Part shown: piece by piece, positions 28,088-36,663 of the stretch
Layout: every line of letters begins with the position of its first letter
How positions within the stretch are numbered: position 1 is the first letter of the stretch
Assembly (NCBI GenBank): GCA_015058625.1
Contig: SVCA01000001.1
Coordinates: forward strand, 434,001-498,000
DNA: 64,000 nucleotides
Direction: 5' to 3'
Source of the DNA: Pseudoselenomonas ruminantium
GTDB lineage: Bacteria > Bacillota > Negativicutes > Selenomonadales > Selenomonadaceae
Program-made: the position numbers and the translations under genes
The notes under the pieces: generated by a model
The model's database searches: none
What the model was told of the DNA's origin: nothing
Seen by the model: the letters and a program-made list of their open reading frames with translations, nothing else

Positions 28088-28166
28088 GCCCGGTGGCTGA
28101 TAATACTTTCCCGTCGCGTTAGGCAAGCCTGCATAAGCAGAGGGAAAGTATTATCAGCCACCGGGC
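28088..28166 (+). repeat. Intergenic hairpin with conserved loop (copy 2), also a terminator
   Basis: Arms 28088-28112 and 28142-28166 are perfectly complementary. The 29-base loop is identical to that of copy 1 except at one base. The stem differs from copy 1 at several positions with both partners changed. CTCTTTTCTTTTTG follows on the plus strand, so this copy probably terminates the plus-strand operon. Confidence 0.92.
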
Positions 28167-28187
28167 CTCTTTTCTTTTTGTAGAACA

Positions 28188-28886
28188 TTATTTTACCGGC
28201 TGAATCGCAGGCAGTTCCACACTATTGTTCGTGATATCATTGATTACCAACTCGATGCTGGTAGATTCCACAATGGCATCCATAATGGTTTCCACCGGCA
28301 CTGCCGACTGCCCAACCGGTGTTATCGGCGGCAGTTCTGCCGTTTCCTGTGCCTTAACCTGAGGCTTAGCCTGTTGCTGCGGTACAGCGCTTACCGGCTG
28401 AATCGGTGGCAGTTCCAAAGTATCAGCAGGTACAGACGGAGCAGCCGGCTTTTTCGGTGCTGGCTGTTGTACCGGCGTAATCTGTGGCGGCTGGATGGGC
28501 CGTGGCGAAATCAGCGCAGGGGTATCCGTCTTTTCCCCTTTCTTCTTCGCCTTCCGTTCTTTGTCGATATCCGCTGCCGTGATAATTATGGGAATGGCTT
28601 TTTTCTGCCGCTGCGCAGCTTTTTTTTCTTCTTCGAGCTCCGCCGGAGTTTTCACCGCCGACCACCGCAGCCGGGAATTGAGCTGGGGCAGATTGCTTAC
28701 TGCCTCATCCACCGCCTTAGCCGCCTGCGGTGCATTGGAGCCCTTGTTATCCGTGACCAAGCGGGAACGGAACAGTTCCTGGGAATCCACAGTAGACACC
28801 GTTCCCTCTGCCGCCTGAACAAGACTTCCTGCCATTATCATGCCAATGAACACGGCCATACCAGCCGCTTTGCTGCGATACATCAT
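28188..28886 (-). CDS. Exported proline-rich repeat protein of unknown function
   Basis: I do not recognise the family. The roughly 232-residue product has an N-terminal hydrophobic signal (MAVFIGMIMAGSLVQA) and a Lys/Glu-rich middle (ELEEEKKAAQRQKKA, KERKAKKKGEK). A Pro-rich tail repeats a short motif: LELPPIQPV, AELPPITPV and VELPAIQPV at the very end. Such tails often span the periplasm or bind peptidoglycan or envelope partners, but that is inference. The start is uncertain; ATG at 28886 is ten bases after GGGGGA, and ATG at 28895 and an upstream frame to 28955 are also open. Confidence 0.65.
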   Translation of the reverse strand: MMYRSKAAGMAVFIGMIMAGSLVQAAEGTVSTVDSQELFRSRLVTDNKGSNAPQAAKAVDEAVSNLPQLNSRLRWSAVKTPAELEEEKKAAQRQKKAIPIIITAADIDKERKAKKKGEKTDTPALISPRPIQPPQITPVQQPAPKKPAAPSVPADTLELPPIQPVSAVPQQQAKPQVKAQETAELPPITPVGQSAVPVETIMDAIVESTSIELVINDITNNSVELPAIQPVK

Positions 28887-28938
28887 TATAACCATATCCC
28901 CCAATGGCTTGCGCCTAAATTTTTCTCTAACACAAACT

Positions 28939-28977
28939 AAAATTCGGCAGGACAATCAAAAAGTCCTGCCGAATTTA
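28939..28977 (-). terminator. Terminator of the following exported-protein gene
   Basis: AAATTCGGCAGGAC pairs with GTCCTGCCGAATTT and is followed by TTAG on the minus strand, 13 bases past the stop at 28990. Confidence 0.85.
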
Positions 28978-28989
28978 TGACAAATTATG

Positions 28990-29652
28990 TTATTTTTCCG
29001 TGAAGCTGGCAAATCCCTGCTGGAAAGAATCCACTGCCTCGCTCCGCAGTTCAGGATTATCCATCAGCCGCATGGAGTAGCAGCCGCCCTTGTTGCCGCG
29101 GAAGAAGGTAACAATCTCCTGATTGTCTGCCTTGGCTATCGAATCCGGCTTGCCATCGCCAGTGCTGTCAAAGGCAATCTCTTTAGCCGTAAAAGCATAG
29201 ACAGCCCGTTCCTTGCCGGTGCGATTGACAATTACCACACTCTCATAAGGATTGGTGGCCATCAGGTTAGCCAGATACTGCTTGGCCTCTTCCTCTTTGA
29301 GGCTGTTCAAATCCGGCACATTCTTGTCATCAAAGGCATTCTTGATGATGACCCAGGCATTTTTGATATTGTAACCTTCATTGTCAAAAACCAGGATTTC
29401 CCCTTCCTTGCCTTCATACAAAGCGCTGGCAGGAATGACATTGGGTTTCTTCGGACATTTGAGCGTATAGCCAAATTCCTTGCTGGTGTACACATAGCTG
29501 TTCTTAACCTGGCTTGCATTCGAAGTTTTCTTCGCCTGCTGCTCCGTCTTTGCCGGTGCCTTGTCCTTGGCATCAGCCTGCTGCATACCAGTTCCCATAA
29601 ACAGAACTCCCATAAGACCTAAGGCTGTAATAATCTTTGCTTTCTTATTCAT
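28990..29652 (-). CDS. Exported protein of unknown function
   Basis: The 220-residue product has a clear signal peptide (MNKKAKIITALGLMGVLF, cleavage near ADA-K), a Lys/Gln/Ala-rich linker, and a mixed domain starting SYVYTSKEFGYTLKCPKK. That opening resembles surface domains of the type found in PsbP-like or lipoprotein folds, but I cannot assign it. DSTGDGKPDS near residue 166 looks like a calcium-binding loop. It is a single-gene unit with its own promoter and terminator. Confidence 0.75.
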   Translation of the reverse strand: MNKKAKIITALGLMGVLFMGTGMQQADAKDKAPAKTEQQAKKTSNASQVKNSYVYTSKEFGYTLKCPKKPNVIPASALYEGKEGEILVFDNEGYNIKNAWVIIKNAFDDKNVPDLNSLKEEEAKQYLANLMATNPYESVVIVNRTGKERAVYAFTAKEIAFDSTGDGKPDSIAKADNQEIVTFFRGNKGGCYSMRLMDNPELRSEAVDSFQQGFASFTEK

Positions 29653-29707
29653 CTTGCATTACCTCTTTCTATCGTACAGTAATGGGGATTCCTAAATTCA
29701 TTCTCTA

Positions 29708-29737
29708 ATTATAACGCGATTGCTCCCATTTTGCCAA
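29708..29737 (-). promoter_or_regulatory. Promoter for the exported-protein gene
   Basis: TTGGCA (29737-29732), an 18-base spacer and TATAAT (29713-29708). Confidence 0.65.
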
Positions 29738-29771
29738 TGACAAAATGCGTATTTCCGTTAAACGTCTTATC

Positions 29772-31349
29772 TCAACGTTTGCGGGCAGGCTCTACATTCA
29801 CCTTATAGCCCTTCACCGTATTGCGGTGCATCGTATTCATAACCCGTTCTGCCACATCCTCCGGCACTTCCACAAAGGTGAACTTGTCGTAGATGTTGAT
29901 GACTCCGATGGTAGCCCCCGGAATGTCCGCTTCGTCAGCAATGGCCCGCACGATATCTGCCGGACGGATTTTCTGGCTGCGGCCGATGTTCAGGAACAGG
30001 CGCACCATGCCCGGCGCTCCGCCGGTATCACCGAAGCCGTTATTATCGCTCTTTTCATCCTTAAAGCCTTCCAAGGAAAGTTTCAAAGCCGCAGCGGCAA
30101 TATCCACCAGATCAAAGCCTTCGGCAGCCACATCCGAAATGATTTCATGGTAATCATCATAATGATTCTGCTGCAGGGTCTTAATCAGACGCTCCTGTAC
30201 CAAGTCCTTCTGCCGTTCCAGCATATCCGAAGCCGTCGGCAATTCCTTGCGCTGAATCTTCGTATGCGCGAGTTTCATGATAAGACGAAGCTGACGGTAT
30301 TCCTTGGGCTCGATAAAGGTCATGGCCACACCCTTGCGGCCGGCACGGCCCGTACGGCCAATGCGGTGCACATAGGATTCATGGTCCTGCGGAATATCGT
30401 AGTTGATGACATGGGTAATATCGTCAATATCAATGCCGCGGGCCGCTACATCCGTCGCAATCAGAATGTCGATGCGCCCTTCGCGGAAACGCTTCATCAC
30501 GCGGTCACGCTGAATCTGGGAAAGGTCACCATGGAGGCCGCCAGCAGAATAGCCGCGAGCATCCAGAGAAGCCGTCAAATCATCAACGGCACGCTTCGTG
30601 CGGCAGAAGATGATGAGCTTGCCGGTTTCTTCCACATCCAGCACTCGGCAGAGGCCCTCAAACTTTTCGCGGGTTTCGTAATAAAGCTGGTCAATCAGAG
30701 GAACCGTAAGGTTCTCCTTGGTGATGGTAATGCGCTGCGGATGCTGCATATAACGGCGGGAGAGCTTTTCAATGGGCGTCGGCATAGTTGCGGAGAACAG
30801 CAGAGTCTGCCGGCCATCCGGAATCTGACGGATGATATTTTCAATATCATCAATAAAGCCCATATCGAGCATTTCATCGGCTTCATCCAGCACCAAAGTC
30901 TGGACATTGGTAAGGTCTAACGTGCCCCGGTTCAAATGGTCCAACAGACGCCCCGGCGTACCCACTACTGCATGAACGCCTCGTTTCAGCGAACGAATCT
31001 GACGGTCAATGGCCTGCCCGCCGTAGATGGGCAGAGTACGCACGCGCTTGAACTTGCCGATTTTATTGAGTTCCTCGGCCGTCTGAATGGCCAGTTCCCG
31101 AGTCGGCGTCAAAATAAGCGCCTGCACCTTATGGAATTTCTCGGCCATCTTTTCCACCGTCGGAATGCCAAAAGCTGCCGTCTTGCCCGTCCCCGTCTGC
31201 GCCTGACCAATCACATCATGGCCTTCCAGCGTAAGCGGAATGGTCTGCGCCTGAATGGGGGAAGGTTCCTCAAACCCCATCTCTCGAAGCGCCTGCAGCA
31301 CCTTACGGCTAAGTTCAATCTCACCAAAGTTTTTAAGTTCCTGTTTCAA
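29772..31349 (-). CDS. DEAD-box RNA helicase with DbpA-type RNA-binding domain
   Basis: The 525-residue ATP-dependent RNA helicase resembles DeaD/CsdA, which help ribosome assembly and mRNA turnover, especially in the cold. Motifs are in order: Q-motif region, AQTGTGKT near 50, PTRELA, DEADEMLDMGF, SATMP, ARGIDIDD and HRIGRTGRAGR. The C-terminal domain (RSQKIRPADIVRAIADEADI, then FTFVEVPEDVAERV) is the DbpA RNA-binding fold. It lies 41 bases after rimO in the same direction. Confidence 0.95.
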   Translation of the reverse strand: MKQELKNFGEIELSRKVLQALREMGFEEPSPIQAQTIPLTLEGHDVIGQAQTGTGKTAAFGIPTVEKMAEKFHKVQALILTPTRELAIQTAEELNKIGKFKRVRTLPIYGGQAIDRQIRSLKRGVHAVVGTPGRLLDHLNRGTLDLTNVQTLVLDEADEMLDMGFIDDIENIIRQIPDGRQTLLFSATMPTPIEKLSRRYMQHPQRITITKENLTVPLIDQLYYETREKFEGLCRVLDVEETGKLIIFCRTKRAVDDLTASLDARGYSAGGLHGDLSQIQRDRVMKRFREGRIDILIATDVAARGIDIDDITHVINYDIPQDHESYVHRIGRTGRAGRKGVAMTFIEPKEYRQLRLIMKLAHTKIQRKELPTASDMLERQKDLVQERLIKTLQQNHYDDYHEIISDVAAEGFDLVDIAAAALKLSLEGFKDEKSDNNGFGDTGGAPGMVRLFLNIGRSQKIRPADIVRAIADEADIPGATIGVINIYDKFTFVEVPEDVAERVMNTMHRNTVKGYKVNVEPARKR

Positions 31350-31390
31350 AAAGTTCCTCCAAAAAATCTATAAATAATAAATGCGGTTTT

Positions 31391-32722
31391 TTACTCCTTT
31401 ACCGGCTCGCCCACAACATCATAAGTAAAGCCCTGAAGGACTTTCACTTTGATAACATCACCGGGTTTGCTGGTAGTATCTCCCTCAATATAAACCTGAC
31501 CGTCAACCTCCGGCGCCTCACGGTAAGAACGTCCTACCGCAATATTGGGCTGTTCCTCATCGCGTCCTTCGACAAGGACTTCGATAACCTTGCCCTCGAA
31601 GCTCTGGTTGACTTCCTCGGAAATCTTGCTCTGCACACTCATGAGGTCATGGTATCTTTCCTGCATAACCTCTTCGGAAATCTGATTTTCCATATTGTAA
31701 GCCGGCGTATCCTCCTCACGGGAATACGTGAAGACACCGACCTTGTCCAGACGCTGCTCGATAAGGAAGTTGCGCAGAGTCTGATACTGCGCATCCGTTT
31801 CGCCGGGGAAGCCCACGATAAAGGTCGAACGGATGGTTACACCGGGGATGCGTTCCCGCAGCTTCTTAATCAGGGTAATCATCTGCTCCTGAGTGTCCGG
31901 ACGATGCATGGATTTGAGCACGGAATTATGGGCATGCTGCAGGGGCAGGTCAACATACTTGCAGACCTTGGGCTCCGTCGCATACACATCAATGAGTTCA
32001 TCCGTAAAGAATTTCGGATAACAATAGAGTGTGCGCACCCATTTGAGTTTCGGCACCTTAACCACTTCACGCAACAGTTCAGCGAGTGCCGGACGATTGT
32101 AGATATCCCGGCCATAGTTGGTGCTGTCCTGCGCGATAAAGACTACTTCCCGCACACCATTTTCCGTGAGCTGTTCCACTTCTGCACAGATATCTTCAAT
32201 CTTGCGGCTGCGGAACTTGCCGCGAATCTGCGGGATGGCGCAGAAGGCGCAACGATTGTCACAGCCTTCGGCAATCTTCACATAAGCGGTATAATCCGGC
32301 GTGGTGCGGATGCGGGGAGTCTTGGCATCATAGAGCGTGTCATCTTCCCCAGCCAGTACCACACGATGGCCTTTGAGCGTTTCCTCCACCGCTTCCATAA
32401 TACGGCCCCAGGCACCAGTGCCCAAAATGGCATCGGCTTCCGGCAGTTCGTCCAACAGTTCCTGCTTGTAGCGCTGGCCTAAGCACCCTGCCACAATCAG
32501 GCTGCGGCAGCGGCCGGATTCCTTGTAGTCTGCCATATTCAGCACCGTGGTAATGGACTCTTCCTTGGCCGACTGAATGAAGGCGCACGTGTTGACAATC
32601 AAAATATCGGCTTCCGCCGGGTTATTGGTCAGCTCAATGCCGTGGTTCTTTAGTTCCCCCAACATGACTTCCGTATCCACCAGATTCTTGGAACAGCCAA
32701 GACTGATAAAACCTGCTTTCAC
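31391..32722 (-). CDS. rimO: Ribosomal protein S12 methylthiotransferase
   Basis: RimO is a radical-SAM enzyme that adds a methylthio group to an aspartate of ribosomal protein S12. The 443-residue protein has the N-terminal cluster-binding domain (SLGCSKNLVDTE, VNTCAFI), the radical-SAM cluster CDNRCAFC and IRGKFRSR, and a C-terminal TRAM domain. SLGCSKNLVDTE and IPQIRGKFRSR distinguish RimO from the related MiaB. The ATG at 32722 has a good GGAGG upstream. Confidence 0.96.
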   Translation of the reverse strand: MKAGFISLGCSKNLVDTEVMLGELKNHGIELTNNPAEADILIVNTCAFIQSAKEESITTVLNMADYKESGRCRSLIVAGCLGQRYKQELLDELPEADAILGTGAWGRIMEAVEETLKGHRVVLAGEDDTLYDAKTPRIRTTPDYTAYVKIAEGCDNRCAFCAIPQIRGKFRSRKIEDICAEVEQLTENGVREVVFIAQDSTNYGRDIYNRPALAELLREVVKVPKLKWVRTLYCYPKFFTDELIDVYATEPKVCKYVDLPLQHAHNSVLKSMHRPDTQEQMITLIKKLRERIPGVTIRSTFIVGFPGETDAQYQTLRNFLIEQRLDKVGVFTYSREEDTPAYNMENQISEEVMQERYHDLMSVQSKISEEVNQSFEGKVIEVLVEGRDEEQPNIAVGRSYREAPEVDGQVYIEGDTTSKPGDVIKVKVLQGFTYDVVGEPVKE

Positions 32723-32760
32723 AAAAAGACCTCCTGTAAATACACGCTATGAATTACGAA

Positions 32761-32796
32761 AGAGGATACAGCCTGCATGTACAGACAGCACCCTCT
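32761..32796 (-). terminator. Weak terminator-like hairpin after the solute-binding gene
   Basis: AGAGGGTGCTGTCTG pairs imperfectly (several G.U) with CAGGCTGTATCCTCT and is followed by TTTCG. The T tract is poor. Confidence 0.4.
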
Positions 32797-32825
32797 GCAT
32801 ATCACACAACACAATCTAAAATAAA

Positions 32826-33869
32826 TTACTTAAAGCGGACTTCCTTGACCCAACGGTCCAGAAAATCATGACGCTGCTGGTCCGTGAAGTTCACCGGCTG
32901 GTCAAAGAGCAGCATATTTTTTCCCGCAAAGGACTTGTAGGCCAGTGTACCGGGATTGGTAGGCACAAAGTAGAACTCCTGCTTCTGCAGAGCCTGCTGG
33001 GCTTCATCCGACAGGAGCCAATCTGCAAATTCCTTGGCCGCTGCAGCGTCCGCAGGTTTTGCCTTGTAGGCAATTCCCGTACCGGTTATCATGGCCGCTG
33101 TGCCATCAGCAGGATAGACAATTTTTAAGGGATAGCCCCCCTGCATATAACGGACAGCCTCGCTTTCCACGGCAATGGCCACATCCACTTCGCCCATGCC
33201 CGCCTGACGGACAGGATTGGACAGATACCGGGCATACTGCACCACCTTGGGGTGTATCTGCCGCCAGATATCATAAGTAGCTGCATCGCCGAACTGCGCC
33301 ACCATGCTCATAAAGAGATTAGCTGACGCGTCAGCCGCCAAAAAGTCCGTAATGCCAATGCGCACCTGTGGCTGAGCCGCCAGTTCCTTCCACGTATCCG
33401 GCACCAAGGGCAGAGTCAACAGGTAATCCTTGTTCATGCAGAACACGATTGGGTCATACCAGACACCGACCCAATAACCGTCACGCTGCCGAAAATTCTC
33501 CGGCACCTGGTCTCCGGCCTCCGAAAGATACGGCGTAAAATAACCGGCCACCGCGGCCTTATTTAGCGTATCCTTATCTGCCAGTACCATGGAAGCTGCG
33601 CCCTCATCCCCGGCTTCTGCCTGAGCCTGCAAGCGCTTTATGATTTCCCCGGATGATAACGGCACGAAGTTTACCCGCACGTTGTGGGACTGCTCATAAG
33701 CATTGGTCAGAATCGACGCATGCTCCGCAGGCAGCGTGGTATAGACCACAATCTCCCGCAAAGGCCGGCCCTTGTCATCATGCCTTGCTCCGGCAAAATA
33801 TGCAGAACCTGCCACAACCAGAATAAACAACAAAAAAGCCGTCAGCAGCAGGGATGTATACCTTCTCAT
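32826..33869 (-). CDS. Orphan ABC-transporter solute-binding protein, iron-type family
   Basis: The 347-residue protein has an N-terminal membrane anchor or signal (LLLTAFLLFILVVAGSAYFA) and the type-2 binding-protein fold of the Fe3+/polyamine/phosphonate group: IVVYTTLPAEHASIL, VWYDPIVFCMNKDYLL, WLLSDEAQQAL. No permease or ATPase is next to it, so it may serve a transporter elsewhere or act as a sensor. The ATG at 33869 follows GAGGT; a TTG lies one codon upstream. Confidence 0.82.
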   Translation of the reverse strand: MRRYTSLLLTAFLLFILVVAGSAYFAGARHDDKGRPLREIVVYTTLPAEHASILTNAYEQSHNVRVNFVPLSSGEIIKRLQAQAEAGDEGAASMVLADKDTLNKAAVAGYFTPYLSEAGDQVPENFRQRDGYWVGVWYDPIVFCMNKDYLLTLPLVPDTWKELAAQPQVRIGITDFLAADASANLFMSMVAQFGDAATYDIWRQIHPKVVQYARYLSNPVRQAGMGEVDVAIAVESEAVRYMQGGYPLKIVYPADGTAAMITGTGIAYKAKPADAAAAKEFADWLLSDEAQQALQKQEFYFVPTNPGTLAYKSFAGKNMLLFDQPVNFTDQQRHDFLDRWVKEVRFK

Positions 33870-33968
33870 CAAACGATACCTCGCTCACAACTTCAATCAT
33901 TTCCTATTCTATCATAAGAAATGAAGTGCCGCAATAGATTTCGAGCTTCCTTATTCGAGGTTAAAGAC

Positions 33969-34051
33969 GGAGGGAATGGGCGGCAATAACTTTCGGCTGC
34001 TTATGCAGGCTTGCCTAACGCGACCGAAAGCCATTGCCGCCCCTTCCCTCC
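33969..34051 (-). repeat. Intergenic hairpin with conserved loop, reversed (copy 3)
   Basis: Arms 33969-33996 and 34024-34051 form a 28-bp stem. The loop holds the reverse complement of the GTTAGGCAAGCCTGCATAA core. Two A.C mismatches on the plus strand become G.T wobbles on the minus strand, and one position is unpaired on both. The 33870-34331 gap holds this and the next two copies, and no gene. Confidence 0.9.
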
Positions 34052-34108
34052 TCAGGTTTTACCTAGACATGACGCCACAATATCATTGACATTCTATAAC
34101 ACATAAGA

Positions 34109-34189
34109 GCCGAGAGGACAGATGATGTTTTTCCGATGCGTTAGGCAAGCCTGCATAAGCAAAGGAAAAATATTATCTGTTCTCTCGGC
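34109..34189 (+). repeat. Intergenic hairpin with conserved loop (copy 4)
   Basis: Arms 34109-34134 and 34164-34189 pair over 26 positions. Three of these are G.T on the plus strand. The 29-base loop carries GTTAGGCAAGCCTGCATAA. Confidence 0.92.
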
Positions 34190-34222
34190 GGCTTTAGCAT
34201 ATCGATGTAATGTACGCAATAA

Positions 34223-34304
34223 GCCCGCGGGGCTGGTGATGTTTTTCCGTAGCTTTTGACAAGCTTGTCTATGGCGAAGGAAAAATATTACCAGCCCCGC
34301 GGGC
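34223..34304 (+). repeat. Intergenic hairpin with variant loop (copy 5)
   Basis: Arms 34223-34248 and 34279-34304 pair over 26 positions with two G.T wobbles on the plus strand. The loop is different (AGCTTTTGACAAGCTTGTC) but keeps an inner self-complementary core like the others. It lies 28 bases beyond the cheV stop. Confidence 0.9.
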
Positions 34305-34331
34305 GTCTTATAGCCTAGATGTTAACCCATC

Positions 34332-35285
34332 TTATTCTTCATCCGCATTCGGGTCCTTAATCGGCACTCCAAATACGAGATTATCCAAAAGTCCAATCAG
34401 CTGATTGATTTCCGGTTTGGCAATCTGACCGGAAGCTCCCAGCTGTTCACCTTTGATGCGCATCTCCTCACTGATAAGGGATGAGAACAGTACCAAGGGC
34501 ACGGAATTGAGATTTTCATCATCACGCACCAGTTTCAGCAGGCGATGACCATCCATCTTGGGCATTTCCACGTCGGAGATGATAACCCGCACATGGTCTT
34601 CGATTTTGCCGGGCTTTTGCGCCAGCGTCTGCAAATAATCCCAGGCATCCTGACCATTGCCGAAATCACGGACGTAGCGATAGCCGGATTCATGCAGGGT
34701 GGTAACCAGCAGGTCACGCAGCATCGGCGAATCCTCTGCTACGACTACATGTACATCGGAGCGCTTGGACTTCACATCTTCCGTTGCCTCTTCATAAGTC
34801 GTCAGCTTGGCATTGATTTCCGGATTGATTTCCGCAATGATGGTCTCAAAGTCAATCAAGAGCACAATGCGGTCTTCCATCTTGATGATACCTACCACAC
34901 GGGACTGGTCGCCGACTTCAGGCGCCGGTTCCATATCCTTCCAGGAAATACGATGAATGCGGGAAACATTTTCCACTAAGAAACCAATATTGTAGTTATT
35001 GATTTCCGTCACAATGACATTGCGCGGTTCTGCCTTGGACTGTACATTGAGACACCTGGGCAGGTTTACCAGCGGAATTGCCTTGCCACGCAGGGTGAAC
35101 AGGCCATCGATATAGGGATGAGCCTGCGGCATTGCCGTCACCGGCGGACAGGTAATTACTTCGCGTACCTTTGCCACGTTGATGCCATAGTTAACTTGTC
35201 CAATGCTGAATTCCACAATTTCAAACTCATTCGTGCCGGTTTCCAGCAAGATTCCTTTCTTGTCTCCAGTCGTTTCTGCTGCCAT
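34332..35285 (-). CDS. cheV: Chemotaxis coupling protein CheV
   Basis: CheV couples receptors to CheA and can be phosphorylated. The 317-residue protein has a CheW-like domain (FEIVEFSIGQVNYGINVAKVRE-type start, GLFTLRGKAIPLVNL) and a C-terminal receiver domain. The receiver has acidic residues in VVVAEDSPMLRD, the phosphoacceptor in VIISDVEMPKMDG near residue 238, and a KPE segment in place of the usual KPF/KPV. No other che gene is adjacent. The ribosome site before the ATG is weak (GGGGGCGAAG). Confidence 0.94.
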   Translation of the reverse strand: MAAETTGDKKGILLETGTNEFEIVEFSIGQVNYGINVAKVREVITCPPVTAMPQAHPYIDGLFTLRGKAIPLVNLPRCLNVQSKAEPRNVIVTEINNYNIGFLVENVSRIHRISWKDMEPAPEVGDQSRVVGIIKMEDRIVLLIDFETIIAEINPEINAKLTTYEEATEDVKSKRSDVHVVVAEDSPMLRDLLVTTLHESGYRYVRDFGNGQDAWDYLQTLAQKPGKIEDHVRVIISDVEMPKMDGHRLLKLVRDDENLNSVPLVLFSSLISEEMRIKGEQLGASGQIAKPEINQLIGLLDNLVFGVPIKDPNADEE

Positions 35286-35396
35286 CTACTTCGCCCCCAT
35301 CTATTTTATATCCCATTCGAATTTCATCTCTAGCTTTCTTATTCGCCCTTTGGGTGCAAATTCCTTCAATCCTTGAAAAAATTTGCATGAATTTGC

Positions 35397-36275
35397 TTAA
35401 TTTTCTTTGAGATAGGTCCAACCATCTTCTTCAACAATGCGATTCTCCCGCAGAAGATGGCCCAAAGCCCGCTTGAAAGCGGCCTTGGAGATGCCGAACT
35501 TATCCCGGATGACCTCGGGCGAAGACTCGTCACTATAGGGCATTTTGCCGTTGCGACTCTGCAAGAGCTCCATAATCTTTTCCGCATCGGTGATGAGTGC
35601 TTTTTCCTTACTCTCCTTCAAGGAAGCATTGAGCCGTCCATCGTCACGGATGTAGGTAACACGGGCCGTAACCACTTCGCCTACCCTTGGACGGGCATGC
35701 GGATTCATTTCCTTGTTGGCGATAAAAACGATATAGCGCTCCTCACTGAACAAGAACGCGCCGGCATCGGTGTAGTTGTAGATGGCGCCTTTCACCATCT
35801 GCCCCTTTTTGACGCCCTTGGCAGGCTGCGAAGCCCGACGCATTTCATCCTCCACTTCCATGGTGACGGCGAGTCTCCCCGATTTATCGGTGTAGAGTTT
35901 AGCCCAGACCACTTCCCCAATCTGGGGACGACCGCGCATGCCGGCATAGGGCATGAAGATGCCGCGCTCAGCTCCGACATCCACGAAAGCACCATCACGG
36001 CTCACGTTGATGACCTTAAGGCGGGCAATCTGACCTTCGCGCATTTTGGGCACCCGCATGCTGGCGGTCAGTTTGCGTTTTGGGTCAAGATAGAGGAACA
36101 CTTCCACTTCATCACCGATATTCACTGGATGAGTCTGCTGATTCTTATGCAGGAGAATATCGTCATTGGTGTTGCCGGTTTCCGCATCGAGGAAGGCCCC
36201 CAACTCCGACTCACGCACCACCTTCAAGGTTGCTACCGTGCTGGGGCCGTATTTTCTTTTACGCTGTTCTTCCAT
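35397..36275 (-). CDS. cvfB: CvfB-type S1 RNA-binding protein
   Basis: The 292-residue protein matches CvfB/YitL, an RNA-binding regulator. It has tandem S1-like domains (VINVSRDGAFVDVGAERG, IYNYTDAGAFLFSEE, ARVTYIRDDGRLNASL) and a C-terminal winged helix (ISKAAFKRALGHLLRENRI). In Staphylococcus, CvfB affects virulence gene expression; here its targets are unknown. It is the last gene of the obgE-proBA-nadD-rsfS run, 11 bases after rsfS. Confidence 0.9.
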   Translation of the reverse strand: MEEQRKRKYGPSTVATLKVVRESELGAFLDAETGNTNDDILLHKNQQTHPVNIGDEVEVFLYLDPKRKLTASMRVPKMREGQIARLKVINVSRDGAFVDVGAERGIFMPYAGMRGRPQIGEVVWAKLYTDKSGRLAVTMEVEDEMRRASQPAKGVKKGQMVKGAIYNYTDAGAFLFSEERYIVFIANKEMNPHARPRVGEVVTARVTYIRDDGRLNASLKESKEKALITDAEKIMELLQSRNGKMPYSDESSPEVIRDKFGISKAAFKRALGHLLRENRIVEEDGWTYLKEN

Positions 36276-36286
36276 AAACGCCTCAA

Positions 36287-36631
36287 TCAGTCTTCGTAAA
36301 CGGACAGCTTAGCATCGCCCCAAAGCTGTTCGAGTGCATAGTACTCACGGGCTTCCTGCATGAAAACATGAGCAACTACATCACCGTAATCGAGCAATAC
36401 CCATTCACCTTCGCGGTAGCCTTCCTTATGGAAGAAGTCCACGCCAGCTTCCTGCAACTGTTCTTCAATGCTGTCGGCAATCGCCCGCACCTGAGTTGCC
36501 GTGTTGGCAGAGCAGACGACAAAGTAATCCGTGGACGGGGACAATTCCCGCATATCCATCACCACAATATCTCTGGCTTTCTTATCGCTGGCTGCTTTGC
36601 AAACTGCCTGGCTCATTTCTTCAATGGTCAT
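36287..36631 (-). CDS. rsfS: Ribosomal silencing factor RsfS
   Basis: RsfS binds L14 of the large ribosomal subunit and blocks joining with the small subunit in starved cells. The 114-residue protein has the family pattern DIVVMDMRELSPSTDYFVV, REGEWVLLDYGDVVAHVF and AREYYALEQLWGDA. The position near nadD and yqeK is the usual one in Firmicutes. Confidence 0.96.
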   Translation of the reverse strand: MTIEEMSQAVCKAASDKKARDIVVMDMRELSPSTDYFVVCSANTATQVRAIADSIEEQLQEAGVDFFHKEGYREGEWVLLDYGDVVAHVFMQEAREYYALEQLWGDAKLSVYED

Positions 36632-36663
36632 CTTGAATCCTCCTAGAATCTATAAAAAAAACA

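Noticed and set aside
17942..34304. Hairpins as integron attC sites, because the loop contains GTTAGGC
   Set aside because: In attC the GTTRRRY core lies at the outer ends of the palindrome, not in the apical loop, and no integrase or cassette array is present.
33969..34304. CRISPR array
   Set aside because: Stems differ in sequence and orientation, there are no regular spacers, and no cas genes are near.
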